Source of the DNA: Loktanella sp. S4079 | GTDB taxonomy: Bacteria > Pseudomonadota > Alphaproteobacteria > Rhodobacterales > Rhodobacteraceae | Direction: 5' to 3' | DNA length: 63,216 bases | NCBI RefSeq assembly: GCF_000967725.1 | Contig: NZ_JXYE01000011.1 | Span: forward strand, 1 to 63,216 | Shown: in pieces, positions 51,921 to 61,544 of the stretch | Layout of the letters: every line of letters starts with the position of its first letter | How positions within the stretch are numbered: position 1 is the stretch's first letter | Made by a program: the position numbers and the translations under genes | Notes under the pieces: model-generated | The model's input: the letters and a program-made list of their open reading frames with translations, nothing else | What the model was told of the DNA's origin: nothing | Database searches by the model: none

Positions 51921-53000
51921 ATGGCGCGGATTGAACTTAGAAATGCGCGCAAGTCCTACGGTACTGTCGATGTGATCAAGGGGATCGACCTTGATATTCA
52001 ACAGGGGGATTTTTGCGTTTTCGTCGGCCCTTCGGGCTGTGGTAAATCTACGCTGTTGCGGATGATTTCGGGTCTTGAGCCAATCACCAGCGGTGACATT
52101 GTCATTGGTGGCGAGGTCGTCAACGATATTCCTGCGGCTGACCGAGGATTGGCGATGGTGTTTCAATCCTACGCGCTTTACCCACATATGACCGTTCGGC
52201 AGAACCTGTCGTTTGGGTTGGAAAACATCAATACCCCCAAATCCGAGATTGCCGCCAAGGTCGATGATGTCGCGAAGATGCTGCAGATCGAACAACTGTT
52301 GGACCGCCGCCCCAAAGACCTGTCTGGCGGGCAGCGTCAACGGGTTGCAATCGGGCGCGCGGTCGTGCGCGAGCCACGTGTTTTCCTGTTCGATGAGCCT
52401 TTGTCGAACCTCGATGCCGAATTGCGCGTCGATATGCGCGGAGAGATCACGCAGCTTCACAGTCGTCTGCAAAACACCATGATCTACGTCACCCACGATC
52501 AGGTCGAAGCCATGACAATGGCCGATAAAATCGCTGTGCTGCGTGCGGGTGAATTAGAGCAATTCGGGCGGCCGCTCGATCTGTATAATCGACCATGCAA
52601 TATCTTTGTGGCCGGGTTTATCGGCAGCCCCAAAATGAACTTTCTCAAGGGGCGCGTGTCACAAGATGACCCTGCTCGTCTTGCGCTTGAAACGGGTGAA
52701 ACCGTGCAAATCCCACCCACCGGATTTGGACAAAAACCGGGGGCAGAGGTGACATTGGGAATACGTCCCAACCACATGACAATTGCCCCCGACGGCCCGA
52801 TCCACCTCACCGTCAAGAGCGTCGAACAACTCGGCGGCGAGGCCTATATCTATGGCGTTCTCCAAGACGGGCAGTCACTGACGCTACACATGCCAGGACA
52901 AATCGGCGCAAACATCGGCGAGGTCCTAACACTCGCACCGCAAAGCCAAGAAATCCACCTGTTCGACACAGCCAACGGCCTGTCGCTGCGCGAAGGTTGA
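51921..53000 (+). CDS. ABC sugar importer ATPase, UgpC/MsmK type
   Basis: A 359-aa ATPase: Walker A VGPSGCGKSTLLRM, Q-loop VFQSYALYPHMT, signature LSGGQRQRVAIGRAV, Walker B VFLFDEPLSNLDAELR, H-loop IYVTHDQVEAM, and the C-terminal OB-like regulatory domain of CUT1 ATPases (from about residue 240). It energises the importer above and closes the operon. GGAGAGCG precedes the ATG. No terminator hairpin is visible downstream. Confidence 0.93.
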   Translation: MARIELRNARKSYGTVDVIKGIDLDIQQGDFCVFVGPSGCGKSTLLRMISGLEPITSGDIVIGGEVVNDIPAADRGLAMVFQSYALYPHMTVRQNLSFGLENINTPKSEIAAKVDDVAKMLQIEQLLDRRPKDLSGGQRQRVAIGRAVVREPRVFLFDEPLSNLDAELRVDMRGEITQLHSRLQNTMIYVTHDQVEAMTMADKIAVLRAGELEQFGRPLDLYNRPCNIFVAGFIGSPKMNFLKGRVSQDDPARLALETGETVQIPPTGFGQKPGAEVTLGIRPNHMTIAPDGPIHLTVKSVEQLGGEAYIYGVLQDGQSLTLHMPGQIGANIGEVLTLAPQSQEIHLFDTANGLSLREG

Positions 53001-53419
53001 AGGGCGTATGAAATGCAGTAGGCCTGACGGTGGATGAAGCGGCGTTTGGCTGATGGGGGGTGTGTTTAGGTAATATCCGAGATTGTCGTCGGTTTTAGGT
53101 GCTGGATATCCTGATGGTCAACGAATGCGTTGAGGCAGTTACGGGTAATTGCCTCCAGAAACTAATGAACCTCGTTGATATTGCTGAAACTTAGATACAT
53201 GAAGTAGAAAGTGCGGTACAAAAGGACCACAAAGCGAGATCGGGAGTAACTGGCAGATCAGGTTCATAAATCAGAAGATGAAACAAGCCCGTCACTCTGA
53301 TCAAACCCCGACAATGTCTAAGCCTAATTGCTCTAAAGTTGGGGTGATTGCAGCCCCACGTATTAATTTGTAGTGAAAGATAGTGCCATGGCAGAAAGCA
53401 TTACTTAAGCAGGAACAAG
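53001..53419. other. Gene-free spacer between sugar operon and polysaccharide locus
   Basis: No ORF with believable start or composition, no hairpin with a T-run and no repeat was found. Base composition becomes AT-richer toward the right, marking the change to the polysaccharide genes. Confidence 0.5.
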
Positions 53420-54064
53420 ATGATAACTAATTCATCAATAAAAAGCAGTAGAAAGCCTCTATTTTCACAAGACGAGCGTAACAGCTTCTATTCGTTGGCG
53501 AACGATAGTGACATTCTAAAAGCTAACATCCGAGGCCCACGTGGAAAGTGGGATATCGCTGGCAATGCTCTCTGCGGAAAATACACTTCAATAAATGGTC
53601 CCTTTACAGCTCGTGGCCGTGTGCTAGTGGGGAATTACTGTGCATTCGGTAGATATGTCGCACTTATCTCCGGGAATCACCGAACAGATCTGCCCAATCA
53701 GCAGGTGTGGTTCAATGATAGGTTCGGATTCACAAAAGCCACAACGACTAAGGGGCCTGTGGAAATTGGGCACAATGTTTGGATAGGTGACAAAGTAAGT
53801 GTGCTATCCGGTGTCCAAGTTGGCCATGGCGCAGTAATTGCTGCCGGCTGTACGGTTACGAGAGATGTAGCACCCTTTTCTATTGTTGGTGGGAACCCAG
53901 CTAGAGAAATCAAAACGAGGTTTAGTAGGCCAGTCGTCGAACAAATGTTAAACTACAAATGGTGGTCTTGGGACGATGACAAAATAGCGCGTAATAAGAA
54001 GTTCTTTGAGCTTTCGATTTCACCTACAGAAGAAATTGATCTTGGTAAAATCATCGTAGATTAA
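53420..54064 (+). CDS. Left-handed beta-helix O-acetyltransferase (CatB/xenobiotic type)
   Basis: A 214-aa hexapeptide-repeat acyltransferase: repeats from about residue 50 (YTSINGPFTARGRVLVGNYC), the catalytic-type His in LISGNHRTDLPNQQVW, and a second block PVEIGHNVWIGDKVSVLSGV, followed by GAVIAAGCTVTRDVAPFSIV and GNPAREIKTRF. The C-terminal WWSWDDDKIARNKKFF is the usual cap. Such enzymes move acetyl groups from acetyl-CoA to sugars or antibiotics; in this locus a surface-polysaccharide sugar is more likely. Confidence 0.85.
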   Translation: MITNSSIKSSRKPLFSQDERNSFYSLANDSDILKANIRGPRGKWDIAGNALCGKYTSINGPFTARGRVLVGNYCAFGRYVALISGNHRTDLPNQQVWFNDRFGFTKATTTKGPVEIGHNVWIGDKVSVLSGVQVGHGAVIAAGCTVTRDVAPFSIVGGNPAREIKTRFSRPVVEQMLNYKWWSWDDDKIARNKKFFELSISPTEEIDLGKIIVD

Positions 54065-54448
54065 CTTGTCGTTTTCGGTGTCGGGGCCTGTGTAAATTGG
54101 CGGCATTGCTTTTATTGAAGCGTTTTTCGGAAGGTTCTGTCGAGAATCCTTGATCGCTCACCGTTGATTGAAATTTGTTGAGACGACTTTTCCGTAACCA
54201 AGAGCTGCTATGGATCGCATAAAACAAGCGCTGAAATCGCACACAATCGCTCGGGTGATACGATTTCGTCAGCGTCGAAGACATGCAGGGTCGCAAGACA
54301 TGTTTACTCTGGACATGATACAATAAAAAGCTGAACATTGGCATCGGTGAGATGACCCAAGATACAGAAACTGGCCACAGTTTAGAGTCTAATGACGCAC
54401 TCCTCTCAAAATAGGGGAATTACCGTTCAATAAGATCCGGAAACCAGC
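54065..54448. other. Gene-free segment
   Basis: Only an antisense-like 97-codon ORF (54051-54344) is present. The sequence has worn coding character but no family I can name, and there is no clear terminator. Confidence 0.45.
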
Positions 54449-55033
54449 ATGCCAATTTTTATTTTGAAACAGAAGGTCCTATTTTTTATTCATATCCCGA
54501 AAACGGGAGGGAGCAGTATCGAGACCGCTCTCCGGCAGCAGGGCGCTCGTCAAGCATTACTTAGCGCGTCCAATGGTGGTTTTATGAAATGTACGCCGCA
54601 ACACATGCATGCCCCCCTCATTGAACTTTTTATACCAAGTAGTTTTCGGGATTTTACCTTCGCCGTGTGCCGTCATCCGGTGAATCGGCTCATAAGTGAG
54701 TTCCACATGCGTCGTGACAGGTGGGAAAACGGAATAAGCTTCTCTGAATTTGTCGACTACACTTTCAAAAAATACCGGGATAACGAATATATTTTCGACA
54801 ATCATATTCGGCCGCAATCTGAATTCGTTACAAGGGATACTCGGGTCTTTCGTTTCGAGGATGGATTGGAAAGGGCAATCGGGGTGGCTTGTAAATTTGC
54901 CAGCGTACCATTTAGCGACATGGCGCCACATAAGAGAAGGAAGACAGGGGGCGAAACCGATGTTTCTCGAGATACGCTCGCAAAAATTAGGCACTTCTAT
55001 AAGTCCGATTTCGAGAGATTCGAGTACGAGTAG
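54449..55033 (+). CDS. Sulfotransferase-family protein
   Basis: A 194-aa protein with the PAPS-binding loop LFFIHIPKTGGSSIETAL (5'-phosphosulfate site, residues 11-28) and the 3'-phosphate site FAVCRHPVNRLISEFHMR. It is shorter than most carbohydrate sulfotransferases but keeps both motifs. It probably sulfates a sugar of the polysaccharide made by this locus. It converges on the large fusion gene, which carries its own sulfotransferase-like domain. Confidence 0.82.
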   Translation: MPIFILKQKVLFFIHIPKTGGSSIETALRQQGARQALLSASNGGFMKCTPQHMHAPLIELFIPSSFRDFTFAVCRHPVNRLISEFHMRRDRWENGISFSEFVDYTFKKYRDNEYIFDNHIRPQSEFVTRDTRVFRFEDGLERAIGVACKFASVPFSDMAPHKRRKTGGETDVSRDTLAKIRHFYKSDFERFEYE

Positions 55034-55191
55034 GGGAGCTGGGTAAACTGTCTCCAGTTGCCACGTGGTCATTTGTTTGACGGGGCATCGTCAGCGACAG
55101 TTCACATTATGCGTGTCTCTTACACTTCGAGTTCAAGTCTGGAACATCACCTGCGCATCATTGCTTTCATCTGCTGTTAGGTCAGCACATT

Positions 55192-58100
55192 TTATCCTCT
55201 TAAACGGCGCTCTAACATGAGAAGTTTACGTACGGTGCCAGCGCCTAGACCTTTCATATCCGCAAAGAACTGATCTGGATTACTTTGTAGCTTTGCAAGC
55301 TTATGTGTTCCCATTCTTTGACCCGCTAGGTTGAAAACTTTAACGACGAGGGTCTTATTTGTGGGTAGCAATGATATATCATTTGTCTTCGCCGCTTTTT
55401 GGCGCTTTGCTTTTTCCCATTTGATCGCTTTATAAGCATAGCCTACGTACACTGAATTGCTATCTTCAAAGAATTTCATTGGCTGTTCTTTGAGCTTCTT
55501 AAGCCGTTTCTGCGATAGAAATGGGGAACTGACAGCTGAGAACGTTTTGTAGGTCAAACTGTCGTGGATTCTATAGAGAGGTTTTTTAGCAGGATTTTGC
55601 TTTTTAGGCTTAATTGCTGACTTGTTGTTGGTTTTTCTCTCTTTTGGAAGCCAGGTATCATAGGCTTGCATAATCGCATCAAATTCATCGTTGCTAATTA
55701 CATCAAGCGTTTCCTTGTGGTCGGGAACCAGTGGAGCAAATAGTGTAAGGTCTTCACGGCTTAAGAATTCTCTTGCTAGGTTGGCATTTGATTCTGCAAC
55801 ACTTTCTAGAATTGATTGCCTTTGCACATCAGTTAAGAGATTTAGCTTTGTGGCAGGCAAACCTTTTTGTTTACGTATTTGGGTGACCTTTTGTCCCGCA
55901 TCTTCGATGAAGTTGAAGTACGCATCCCGATCTGACCAATTGCTTTTATTAAGTCGGCGGATCAAGTTGACGTGCGCCGTTCCGAATGGGAAGCGGTTCT
56001 CTTGTCCGACATCTGGTCGAGGCAGGTCAGCATGTTCTTCAAGTTTAGAGAGTGATAAGAAATCGCTTACAATATCGCCATTTTTTAGCTGCTTTCTATC
56101 GTAAATACCGATGTGGATCTTTGATCTATCCAAGACGGTTTCCCAAAGCTTCATGCGCCCGAAATAGTCAAGGCGGTTACGCGTTATCTCTGAGTTGAGC
56201 CATTCTTCGATAGGTTGATCTACGCGACCAACGGCTCCTCCTGCAACGAACTCGGCGTATTGTGAATTAGCCCAATCATCTTGCCGACGTAGATAGGTAA
56301 TCATCTCTACGTCATAATCTGAAAAGTGCCGAACTAGTTCGACAGCATTTGGATTAAGGAAATAGGCTTCCGAGGATAATATAACAGTGTGTATTTGATT
56401 GCCTGACAGTGCAAGAGTCGCCTCGACATGATCTTTCATTCGAGATTTTTTTAGAACCGCCTCAGGAACAAACTGCGCATGACCGGCCTGCTTATGTGGT
56501 CGTGTTTGTTGCCAAAATAAACCCACTTCCGGCACGTAAATACCAGCGCGCAATAATGCTGCTCGGTTCTGTTCTAGGAAGTGTTGTATAAACGTTGAGC
56601 CAGTCTTTGTTGAACCAATATGGATAAGAAGTTTTGGCTTTTTGCCAAACGCTTTGCCTTGGCTTATTGCATCCTTATCTGTTGTGACCAACTCATTCCG
56701 TGCATAAAGTGATAATGCCTCTTGTAACTGACGTTCCGCGTCATTTTCAGGAGCCCGGAGCATTTCGGCGACATAATCTGCTTGAGGGATTTTAGACAGA
56801 TTTGCCGCTATGTTCACGTATTCAAACCGTCCACTTAATAAAGCTGCAAAAATGAGTGGGTAAGCATTTCGAGATTTTAGATTGGCTTTCAACTGTTTCG
56901 GTGCAGATGAGGCATCCGTATGTTTCATACCCGTACGTACTAACAATCGTTGCAACCGCTCATAAAGCTCTTGCTCACCGGTAGCGCCTCTCTCTCTCTG
57001 GATTGTATCTTTAACAAAGCCAAAGATCATAAAGTGCAAAAACTGTGTGATCAGGTATCGTGAAACGTCGAATAAATCAGATGTACGGTTCAGAGCACCT
57101 GAATCTAATAGTAATTCAACCAGCGATTCAAAATTTTGAATTTGATATTCTGCATCTTGTGTTGTTTTTTCACGCCGGGCGGTTGAATTTACTCTTACCC
57201 GATATACGAAACCTTCATGGTCGATACTCGACAGTGATTTTGCATTTAAGAGGGCTTTCATTAAGAATGGCTTTTCTTCCCATTGTGGGGTCAAAAAGCG
57301 AATATCTTGCTCAAGAAGAAATTCTCTCCTGTATAGCCAATTCCAAAAGTGGCGCCCTTGAATAATTTCAGGTTTTTCAGAAAATGTTTTACCATGGAAT
57401 GGGACATCAAATGCGGTCTCGCACCAATCGCGCCGCAAACCTATTTTTTTCCCCTGCGCATTTTCTAAACGCTCAAAAATTTTGCGGCCACGTACCATAT
57501 CAGCGTTGTCCTCTACCGCTGCATTGTAGACGCGTTCTAAGTGTTCTTTTCTTGCTAGAAAATCATCAGAATCCAAGAACTGGATAAATTCACCACGTGC
57601 CGCTTCAATCCCAGCATTGCGAGCAAATCCTTGGCCCACGTTTTCTTTTAAGACAATTGGTCGAATACGTGCATCTTCGGCGGCATGACGATCGATGATG
57701 GCCTGACTGCCGTCGGGACTGCAATCGTTGACTGTGATGATTTCAATGTCTTTAAGTGTCTGAGCCCGGATTGAATCAAGACACTGATTGATGAACTTTT
57801 CAACGCCATACACGGGCAAGATTACAGAGACTTTTGGCTTTTCGCATGCTTGCTGCACTATTGTGGGCATTTGGACCGGTCTGTGCTTTTCGATGAAATC
57901 GAGGGCGTCTTCTATCCGACTTGGTGTTGCACAATTTGGCACATGATAGATCGTATACCAGATATAGAAATAGTAGAAAATTTCTTCTAGGGACCGTTTG
58001 CGATGACGATGAGGAATAGTTTGGCGATCATCTGTTAGGCCCCATCCTGCATAGAATGGCGCGCCAAAACAAACGACTTCTTTGCCGGCCAAAAGTGCTT

Positions 58101-59010
58101 CTAATCCCATTTGGGATGAACCAACATAAACTTTATCTACACAATCGAACAGACTGTAGGGGTTCACTGGATCGCGTAAAATACGAATACGGCCAGTATC
58201 CTCTAGGTGATTATAATAACCAACACGTTTGCCTTTTTCCCAATGAGTATCTGGGTGCGTTTTGATCAATATCTGGGCGTTGGGATTTTCTCGGATCGCT
58301 GCGAGCAACATTTGCTCGAAGTCGTTCTCGGTCAGTTTGCCGTATATTGTAGATGCATCTGCAAAGGCTTGGTCACAGACCATAACGCGATGTTGATAGC
58401 CATCTGCCATAGTTGGAGAAGCAATTGGCTGAGAATTATATTTTGATATCTTCTTTTCTACAATTCGCGCCATAGCAGATCGGGCACGTGCAAGATCTTC
58501 ATCTGATAATGCATTATCACTGTTTAGACGATGGATCAGGCGGTTAGGGTAATCCGCCATGAAGTAATAAGAGATGTCGTCGTATACGTAGCCAAGGCAA
58601 GCTAGCTTGGGATCATTGCCTCTGAGAGCTTGAGACCAACTATGAGAGGTAGCAAGGAAACCCTGCTCCCCAAATATAAGTGGGGTGCCAGGTTGGTAAG
58701 TTTGTAAGGCTCTAACTCCACCGATATGGCTTACTTTTGCATCATCATAAATAGTTCCAAAAATCAAATGATGACTGCTATTTCCAAAATTGCTGTCATC
58801 TAAACTTAATGCGTTTGGAAAGAGTTTTTTGAGATTAGCTCCGTATTTTTGCGACAAGTTTGAAGCAACATAGCCAATATTCCAAGCAGCATAGCGGTTA
58901 TCAATAATCCATTCACGAAAATCGAAATCTGGATCGCCAACGCCCTCTTTTTGGCGCAGGCGCAGGTGGTCATCAAATTTTTCGAAAGCTATGCGGTTTT
59001 CTTTTGACAT
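55192..59010 (-). CDS. KpsC-like / GT2 / sulfotransferase fusion protein
   Basis: A 1272-aa fusion. Residues 1-375 resemble the capsule Kdo-transferase KpsC/KpsS family: GTPLIFGEQGFLATSHSWSQ, HRVMVCDQAFADASTIYG, ILIKTHPDTHW, VGSSQMGLEALLAGKEVVCF and GAPFYAGWGLTDDR. Residues 392-700 are a GT2 glycosyltransferase (VSVILPVYGVEKFINQCLDS, DIEIITVNDCSPDGSQAI, GEFIQFLDSDDF). Residues about 800-1090 are sulfotransferase-like (LLIHIGSTKTGSTFIQHFLE, MITYLRRQDDWANSQYAEFV). A basic helical C-terminus follows with two repeats ending in KLKEQPMKFFED and KLQSNPDQFFAD. Kdo linkage, further sugar addition and sulfation may be joined in one polypeptide. kdsA and kpsF-type genes upstream supply Kdo. Confidence 0.8.
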   Translation of the reverse strand: MSKENRIAFEKFDDHLRLRQKEGVGDPDFDFREWIIDNRYAAWNIGYVASNLSQKYGANLKKLFPNALSLDDSNFGNSSHHLIFGTIYDDAKVSHIGGVRALQTYQPGTPLIFGEQGFLATSHSWSQALRGNDPKLACLGYVYDDISYYFMADYPNRLIHRLNSDNALSDEDLARARSAMARIVEKKISKYNSQPIASPTMADGYQHRVMVCDQAFADASTIYGKLTENDFEQMLLAAIRENPNAQILIKTHPDTHWEKGKRVGYYNHLEDTGRIRILRDPVNPYSLFDCVDKVYVGSSQMGLEALLAGKEVVCFGAPFYAGWGLTDDRQTIPHRHRKRSLEEIFYYFYIWYTIYHVPNCATPSRIEDALDFIEKHRPVQMPTIVQQACEKPKVSVILPVYGVEKFINQCLDSIRAQTLKDIEIITVNDCSPDGSQAIIDRHAAEDARIRPIVLKENVGQGFARNAGIEAARGEFIQFLDSDDFLARKEHLERVYNAAVEDNADMVRGRKIFERLENAQGKKIGLRRDWCETAFDVPFHGKTFSEKPEIIQGRHFWNWLYRREFLLEQDIRFLTPQWEEKPFLMKALLNAKSLSSIDHEGFVYRVRVNSTARREKTTQDAEYQIQNFESLVELLLDSGALNRTSDLFDVSRYLITQFLHFMIFGFVKDTIQRERGATGEQELYERLQRLLVRTGMKHTDASSAPKQLKANLKSRNAYPLIFAALLSGRFEYVNIAANLSKIPQADYVAEMLRAPENDAERQLQEALSLYARNELVTTDKDAISQGKAFGKKPKLLIHIGSTKTGSTFIQHFLEQNRAALLRAGIYVPEVGLFWQQTRPHKQAGHAQFVPEAVLKKSRMKDHVEATLALSGNQIHTVILSSEAYFLNPNAVELVRHFSDYDVEMITYLRRQDDWANSQYAEFVAGGAVGRVDQPIEEWLNSEITRNRLDYFGRMKLWETVLDRSKIHIGIYDRKQLKNGDIVSDFLSLSKLEEHADLPRPDVGQENRFPFGTAHVNLIRRLNKSNWSDRDAYFNFIEDAGQKVTQIRKQKGLPATKLNLLTDVQRQSILESVAESNANLAREFLSREDLTLFAPLVPDHKETLDVISNDEFDAIMQAYDTWLPKERKTNNKSAIKPKKQNPAKKPLYRIHDSLTYKTFSAVSSPFLSQKRLKKLKEQPMKFFEDSNSVYVGYAYKAIKWEKAKRQKAAKTNDISLLPTNKTLVVKVFNLAGQRMGTHKLAKLQSNPDQFFADMKGLGAGTVRKLLMLERRLRG

Positions 59011-59047
59011 ACAGATCTCAGTTCATACTTATGTATGGTAACTTTAG

Positions 59048-60196
59048 TTAACCATTGACCAATTTAGAAAGTGCTTCACGCGCACTTGTTTCGGCTTGTC
59101 TTTTGACACTTTGGGGACCCGCTACAATAGCAGCTTTGAACATGGCCTCCCATGCATCAAAGACTATTTTGTTGGAGTACAATTCATCAAATCGATGCTT
59201 GGATGCTACACCCATTCTCTTTCTTAGCGAGTCATCGCGCATCAATTGGTCAAGGCATTTAGCCAAGCACCCTTTTTCCAGACTGCGCTGCGCGAGCCGT
59301 CCATTAAGTCCATCGACAATCTGTTCGTTAATTCCATTACACGCGGAGTACCCAACGAGTGGCATACCATGGGCCATCGCTTCTAGCGATGACATTGGGA
59401 ACCCTTCGAAAAGGGAAGGCAGAACAAAGATTTGAGCGCGTTCAAGGTATGAGTAGGGCTGATCTGAATGCCCTAAAAATTCGACCTGACTAGCAATGCC
59501 TCGACCTTTGGCGCGGGCTTTAAGGTCGCTCATCATTGGACCGTCACCTAGAATTTGCAGGGTCCAGTTTTTGTGTTGTTTAGCAATTATCGAAAACTCA
59601 TCTATCAACTGTACGAGGTTTTTTCGCGGCACTAAACGAGCAACAGTAATTATGGTCCTTTGATCGCCACCAATTGGATCGCAAAGATTCTCGGCAGCTC
59701 TGACCGTATTGGGTATAACGTTCACCTTGCCCTGGAGATAATCAGGAAGGGTATCTTTAAAAGCCGAGGTTAGCAGGTGGATTCGAGTAGCCCCAGTAAA
59801 GGCTGCCAGCCGTTCGTCTTCAGTAAACACACCGAGGCGCTTCGGAAAATGTGGATCAATATGTTCTGACAGTACAACAGGAACACCAACCTTTTGCGCA
59901 GCGACCGTATATCGCAACAACGTTCGGTTCATATGCAGACCCACAATGAGATCAGGGCACGCTTCTGCCAAGGCAATTGTCATTTGACTGTTGGACTTAG
60001 TGTCGTCACCTTCAGGGAGGAAGTGCAGCTTTAGGCTGTTGTGTAGCGGCCATACGGATGGCTGTTTGCGTTCATCAAAAGTGTAAACGTTAACTTCATG
60101 TCCCTTTTCAGCCATCGAATTCGCCATTAGTTGGCCAACATTTTCGGTGCCACCACGGCTCTTCGTAATCCAAGGTACGATAAATGATATCTTCAT
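59048..60196 (-). CDS. GT4-family glycosyltransferase
   Basis: A 382-aa GT-B enzyme: N-terminal ISFIVPWITKSRGGTENVGQ, nucleotide-binding half TIITVARLVPRKNLVQLIDE, ILGDGPMMSDLKAR, VEFLGHSDQPYSYL and the E-x7-E motif in PSLFEGFPMSSLEAMAHGMP. It is a retaining transferase using nucleotide-sugars at the cytoplasmic face, presumably for the capsule repeat or linker. It is 37 nt upstream of the fusion gene on the same strand, so the two are probably co-transcribed. Confidence 0.88.
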   Translation of the reverse strand: MKISFIVPWITKSRGGTENVGQLMANSMAEKGHEVNVYTFDERKQPSVWPLHNSLKLHFLPEGDDTKSNSQMTIALAEACPDLIVGLHMNRTLLRYTVAAQKVGVPVVLSEHIDPHFPKRLGVFTEDERLAAFTGATRIHLLTSAFKDTLPDYLQGKVNVIPNTVRAAENLCDPIGGDQRTIITVARLVPRKNLVQLIDEFSIIAKQHKNWTLQILGDGPMMSDLKARAKGRGIASQVEFLGHSDQPYSYLERAQIFVLPSLFEGFPMSSLEAMAHGMPLVGYSACNGINEQIVDGLNGRLAQRSLEKGCLAKCLDQLMRDDSLRKRMGVASKHRFDELYSNKIVFDAWEAMFKAAIVAGPQSVKRQAETSAREALSKLVNG

Positions 60197-60362
60197 GTGT
60201 TTACTCCTCGGACAGAGCGTTTCGAAACTTGATGAAACTTGGCACGGAGGTTTTTGTTCTTCACTCTACTTTTCTCAACTTAAGAGGGTGCTTTGCGCTT
60301 GACAGAATTTGATCCAAACCACCACTGTTTAAAATCAGATTTTGACAGAAATCTTGTTCCAA

Positions 60363-61358
60363 TCATTCTACACCGGCGCGCAAACAATCATGTATATGCA
60401 AGAGACCAGATATTTTTTCCGATTCATCATGAACCACTAAGCAGGTGATCCCACGGGAGGTCATCTCTTTGAGAGCCTCGCTCGCTGTTGCCATCAAAGC
60501 AATGCTCACTGGTTTCGTTCCCGTGAGCAGATCGCTTGCTTGTGAAGCCCACAAGCGTTCAACATTGCGACGCATGTCGCCGTCGGTGATCAGACCCAAC
60601 GTTTTGTCTCCATCTATGACCAGTGCTACACCCAATCCCTTCGATGACATTGTGATGACGACGTCATGCATTGGTGTGTTAGGCAAAACAATAGGCAGGC
60701 GGTCACCTGTTAACATCAGATCGCGAGCAGTGAGCAATCTTGATCCGAGTTTGCCACCCGGATGATAGCGCCGAAAATCCGCTGGTGCAGACTTTAGCAG
60801 ATGGCTAAAGCCTACGGCCAAAGCGTCACCGATAGCTAAGGCAACGGTTGTAGATGTCGTTGGTGCGAGGCCGTTGATGCAAGCTTCGGAAACCTTACCA
60901 TGCGCAATCGTGATCGTGCTTGATCTAGCAAGGGTGCTTTCTTCAGTTGCTGTAATGCTGATAACTGGGATTCTATATTCTCGACAGTAAGCGAGTAGAT
61001 CAGCAAGTTCTGTTGTTTCGCCTGAATTTGAAAGGACCAAAACGATGCTATCGTCGTGAATAATCCCCAGATCCCCGTGACTCGCTTCGGCAGCGTGAAG
61101 AAAGGCAGCACGCTTGCCGAGAGATCGAAACGTTGAGGCGACTTTACGCGCAATATGACCGCTTTTCCCGACACCGGCTACAATCAAGGGGCCTGTAGAT
61201 TCGTGGATTGCATATATAGCCTTCGCAATCTCAGGTGGAGTTTCGCGTGTTAGCCGCAGCAATGCTTCGGCTTCAACCTGTAGCACTGACTGGACTATAG
61301 ATGTAGTTTCATCGTTCATCAGTAAGATGTCATTTTGATTGGCATGTGCTAGTGTCAT
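60363..61358 (-). CDS. kpsF: Arabinose-5-phosphate isomerase (KpsF/KdsD/GutQ)
   Basis: A 331-aa enzyme with an N-terminal SIS sugar-phosphate isomerase domain (LIVAGVGKSGHIARKVASTF, FLHAAEASHGDLGII, VLVLSNSGETTELADLL) and two C-terminal CBS domains (LPIVLPNTPMHDVVITMSSK, GLITDGDMRRNVERLW, ITCLVVHDESEKISGLLHIH). It converts ribulose-5-phosphate to arabinose-5-phosphate, the first step toward Kdo. The first Met or Met15 (MNDETTSIVQ) may be used. A capsule locus copy is usually called kpsF, the housekeeping copy kdsD; context favours kpsF. Confidence 0.92.
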   Translation of the reverse strand: MTLAHANQNDILLMNDETTSIVQSVLQVEAEALLRLTRETPPEIAKAIYAIHESTGPLIVAGVGKSGHIARKVASTFRSLGKRAAFLHAAEASHGDLGIIHDDSIVLVLSNSGETTELADLLAYCREYRIPVISITATEESTLARSSTITIAHGKVSEACINGLAPTTSTTVALAIGDALAVGFSHLLKSAPADFRRYHPGGKLGSRLLTARDLMLTGDRLPIVLPNTPMHDVVITMSSKGLGVALVIDGDKTLGLITDGDMRRNVERLWASQASDLLTGTKPVSIALMATASEALKEMTSRGITCLVVHDESEKISGLLHIHDCLRAGVE

Positions 61359-61544
61359 TTGGGCCTTGCAAGTCCGCGGAAGTCATTTTCACTAAGGGTT
61401 AATGCCTGTGATATACATGTGTCGCGTCAAGGACACGGGTATATATCGCCACACATTCCCCCTGAGGAGGTGAGAAACTGAACGCCTAAATATTAACCGA
61501 AATAGCGAAAGAATGAGTAAGGTGGCACCTAGCTGTCTACACGA

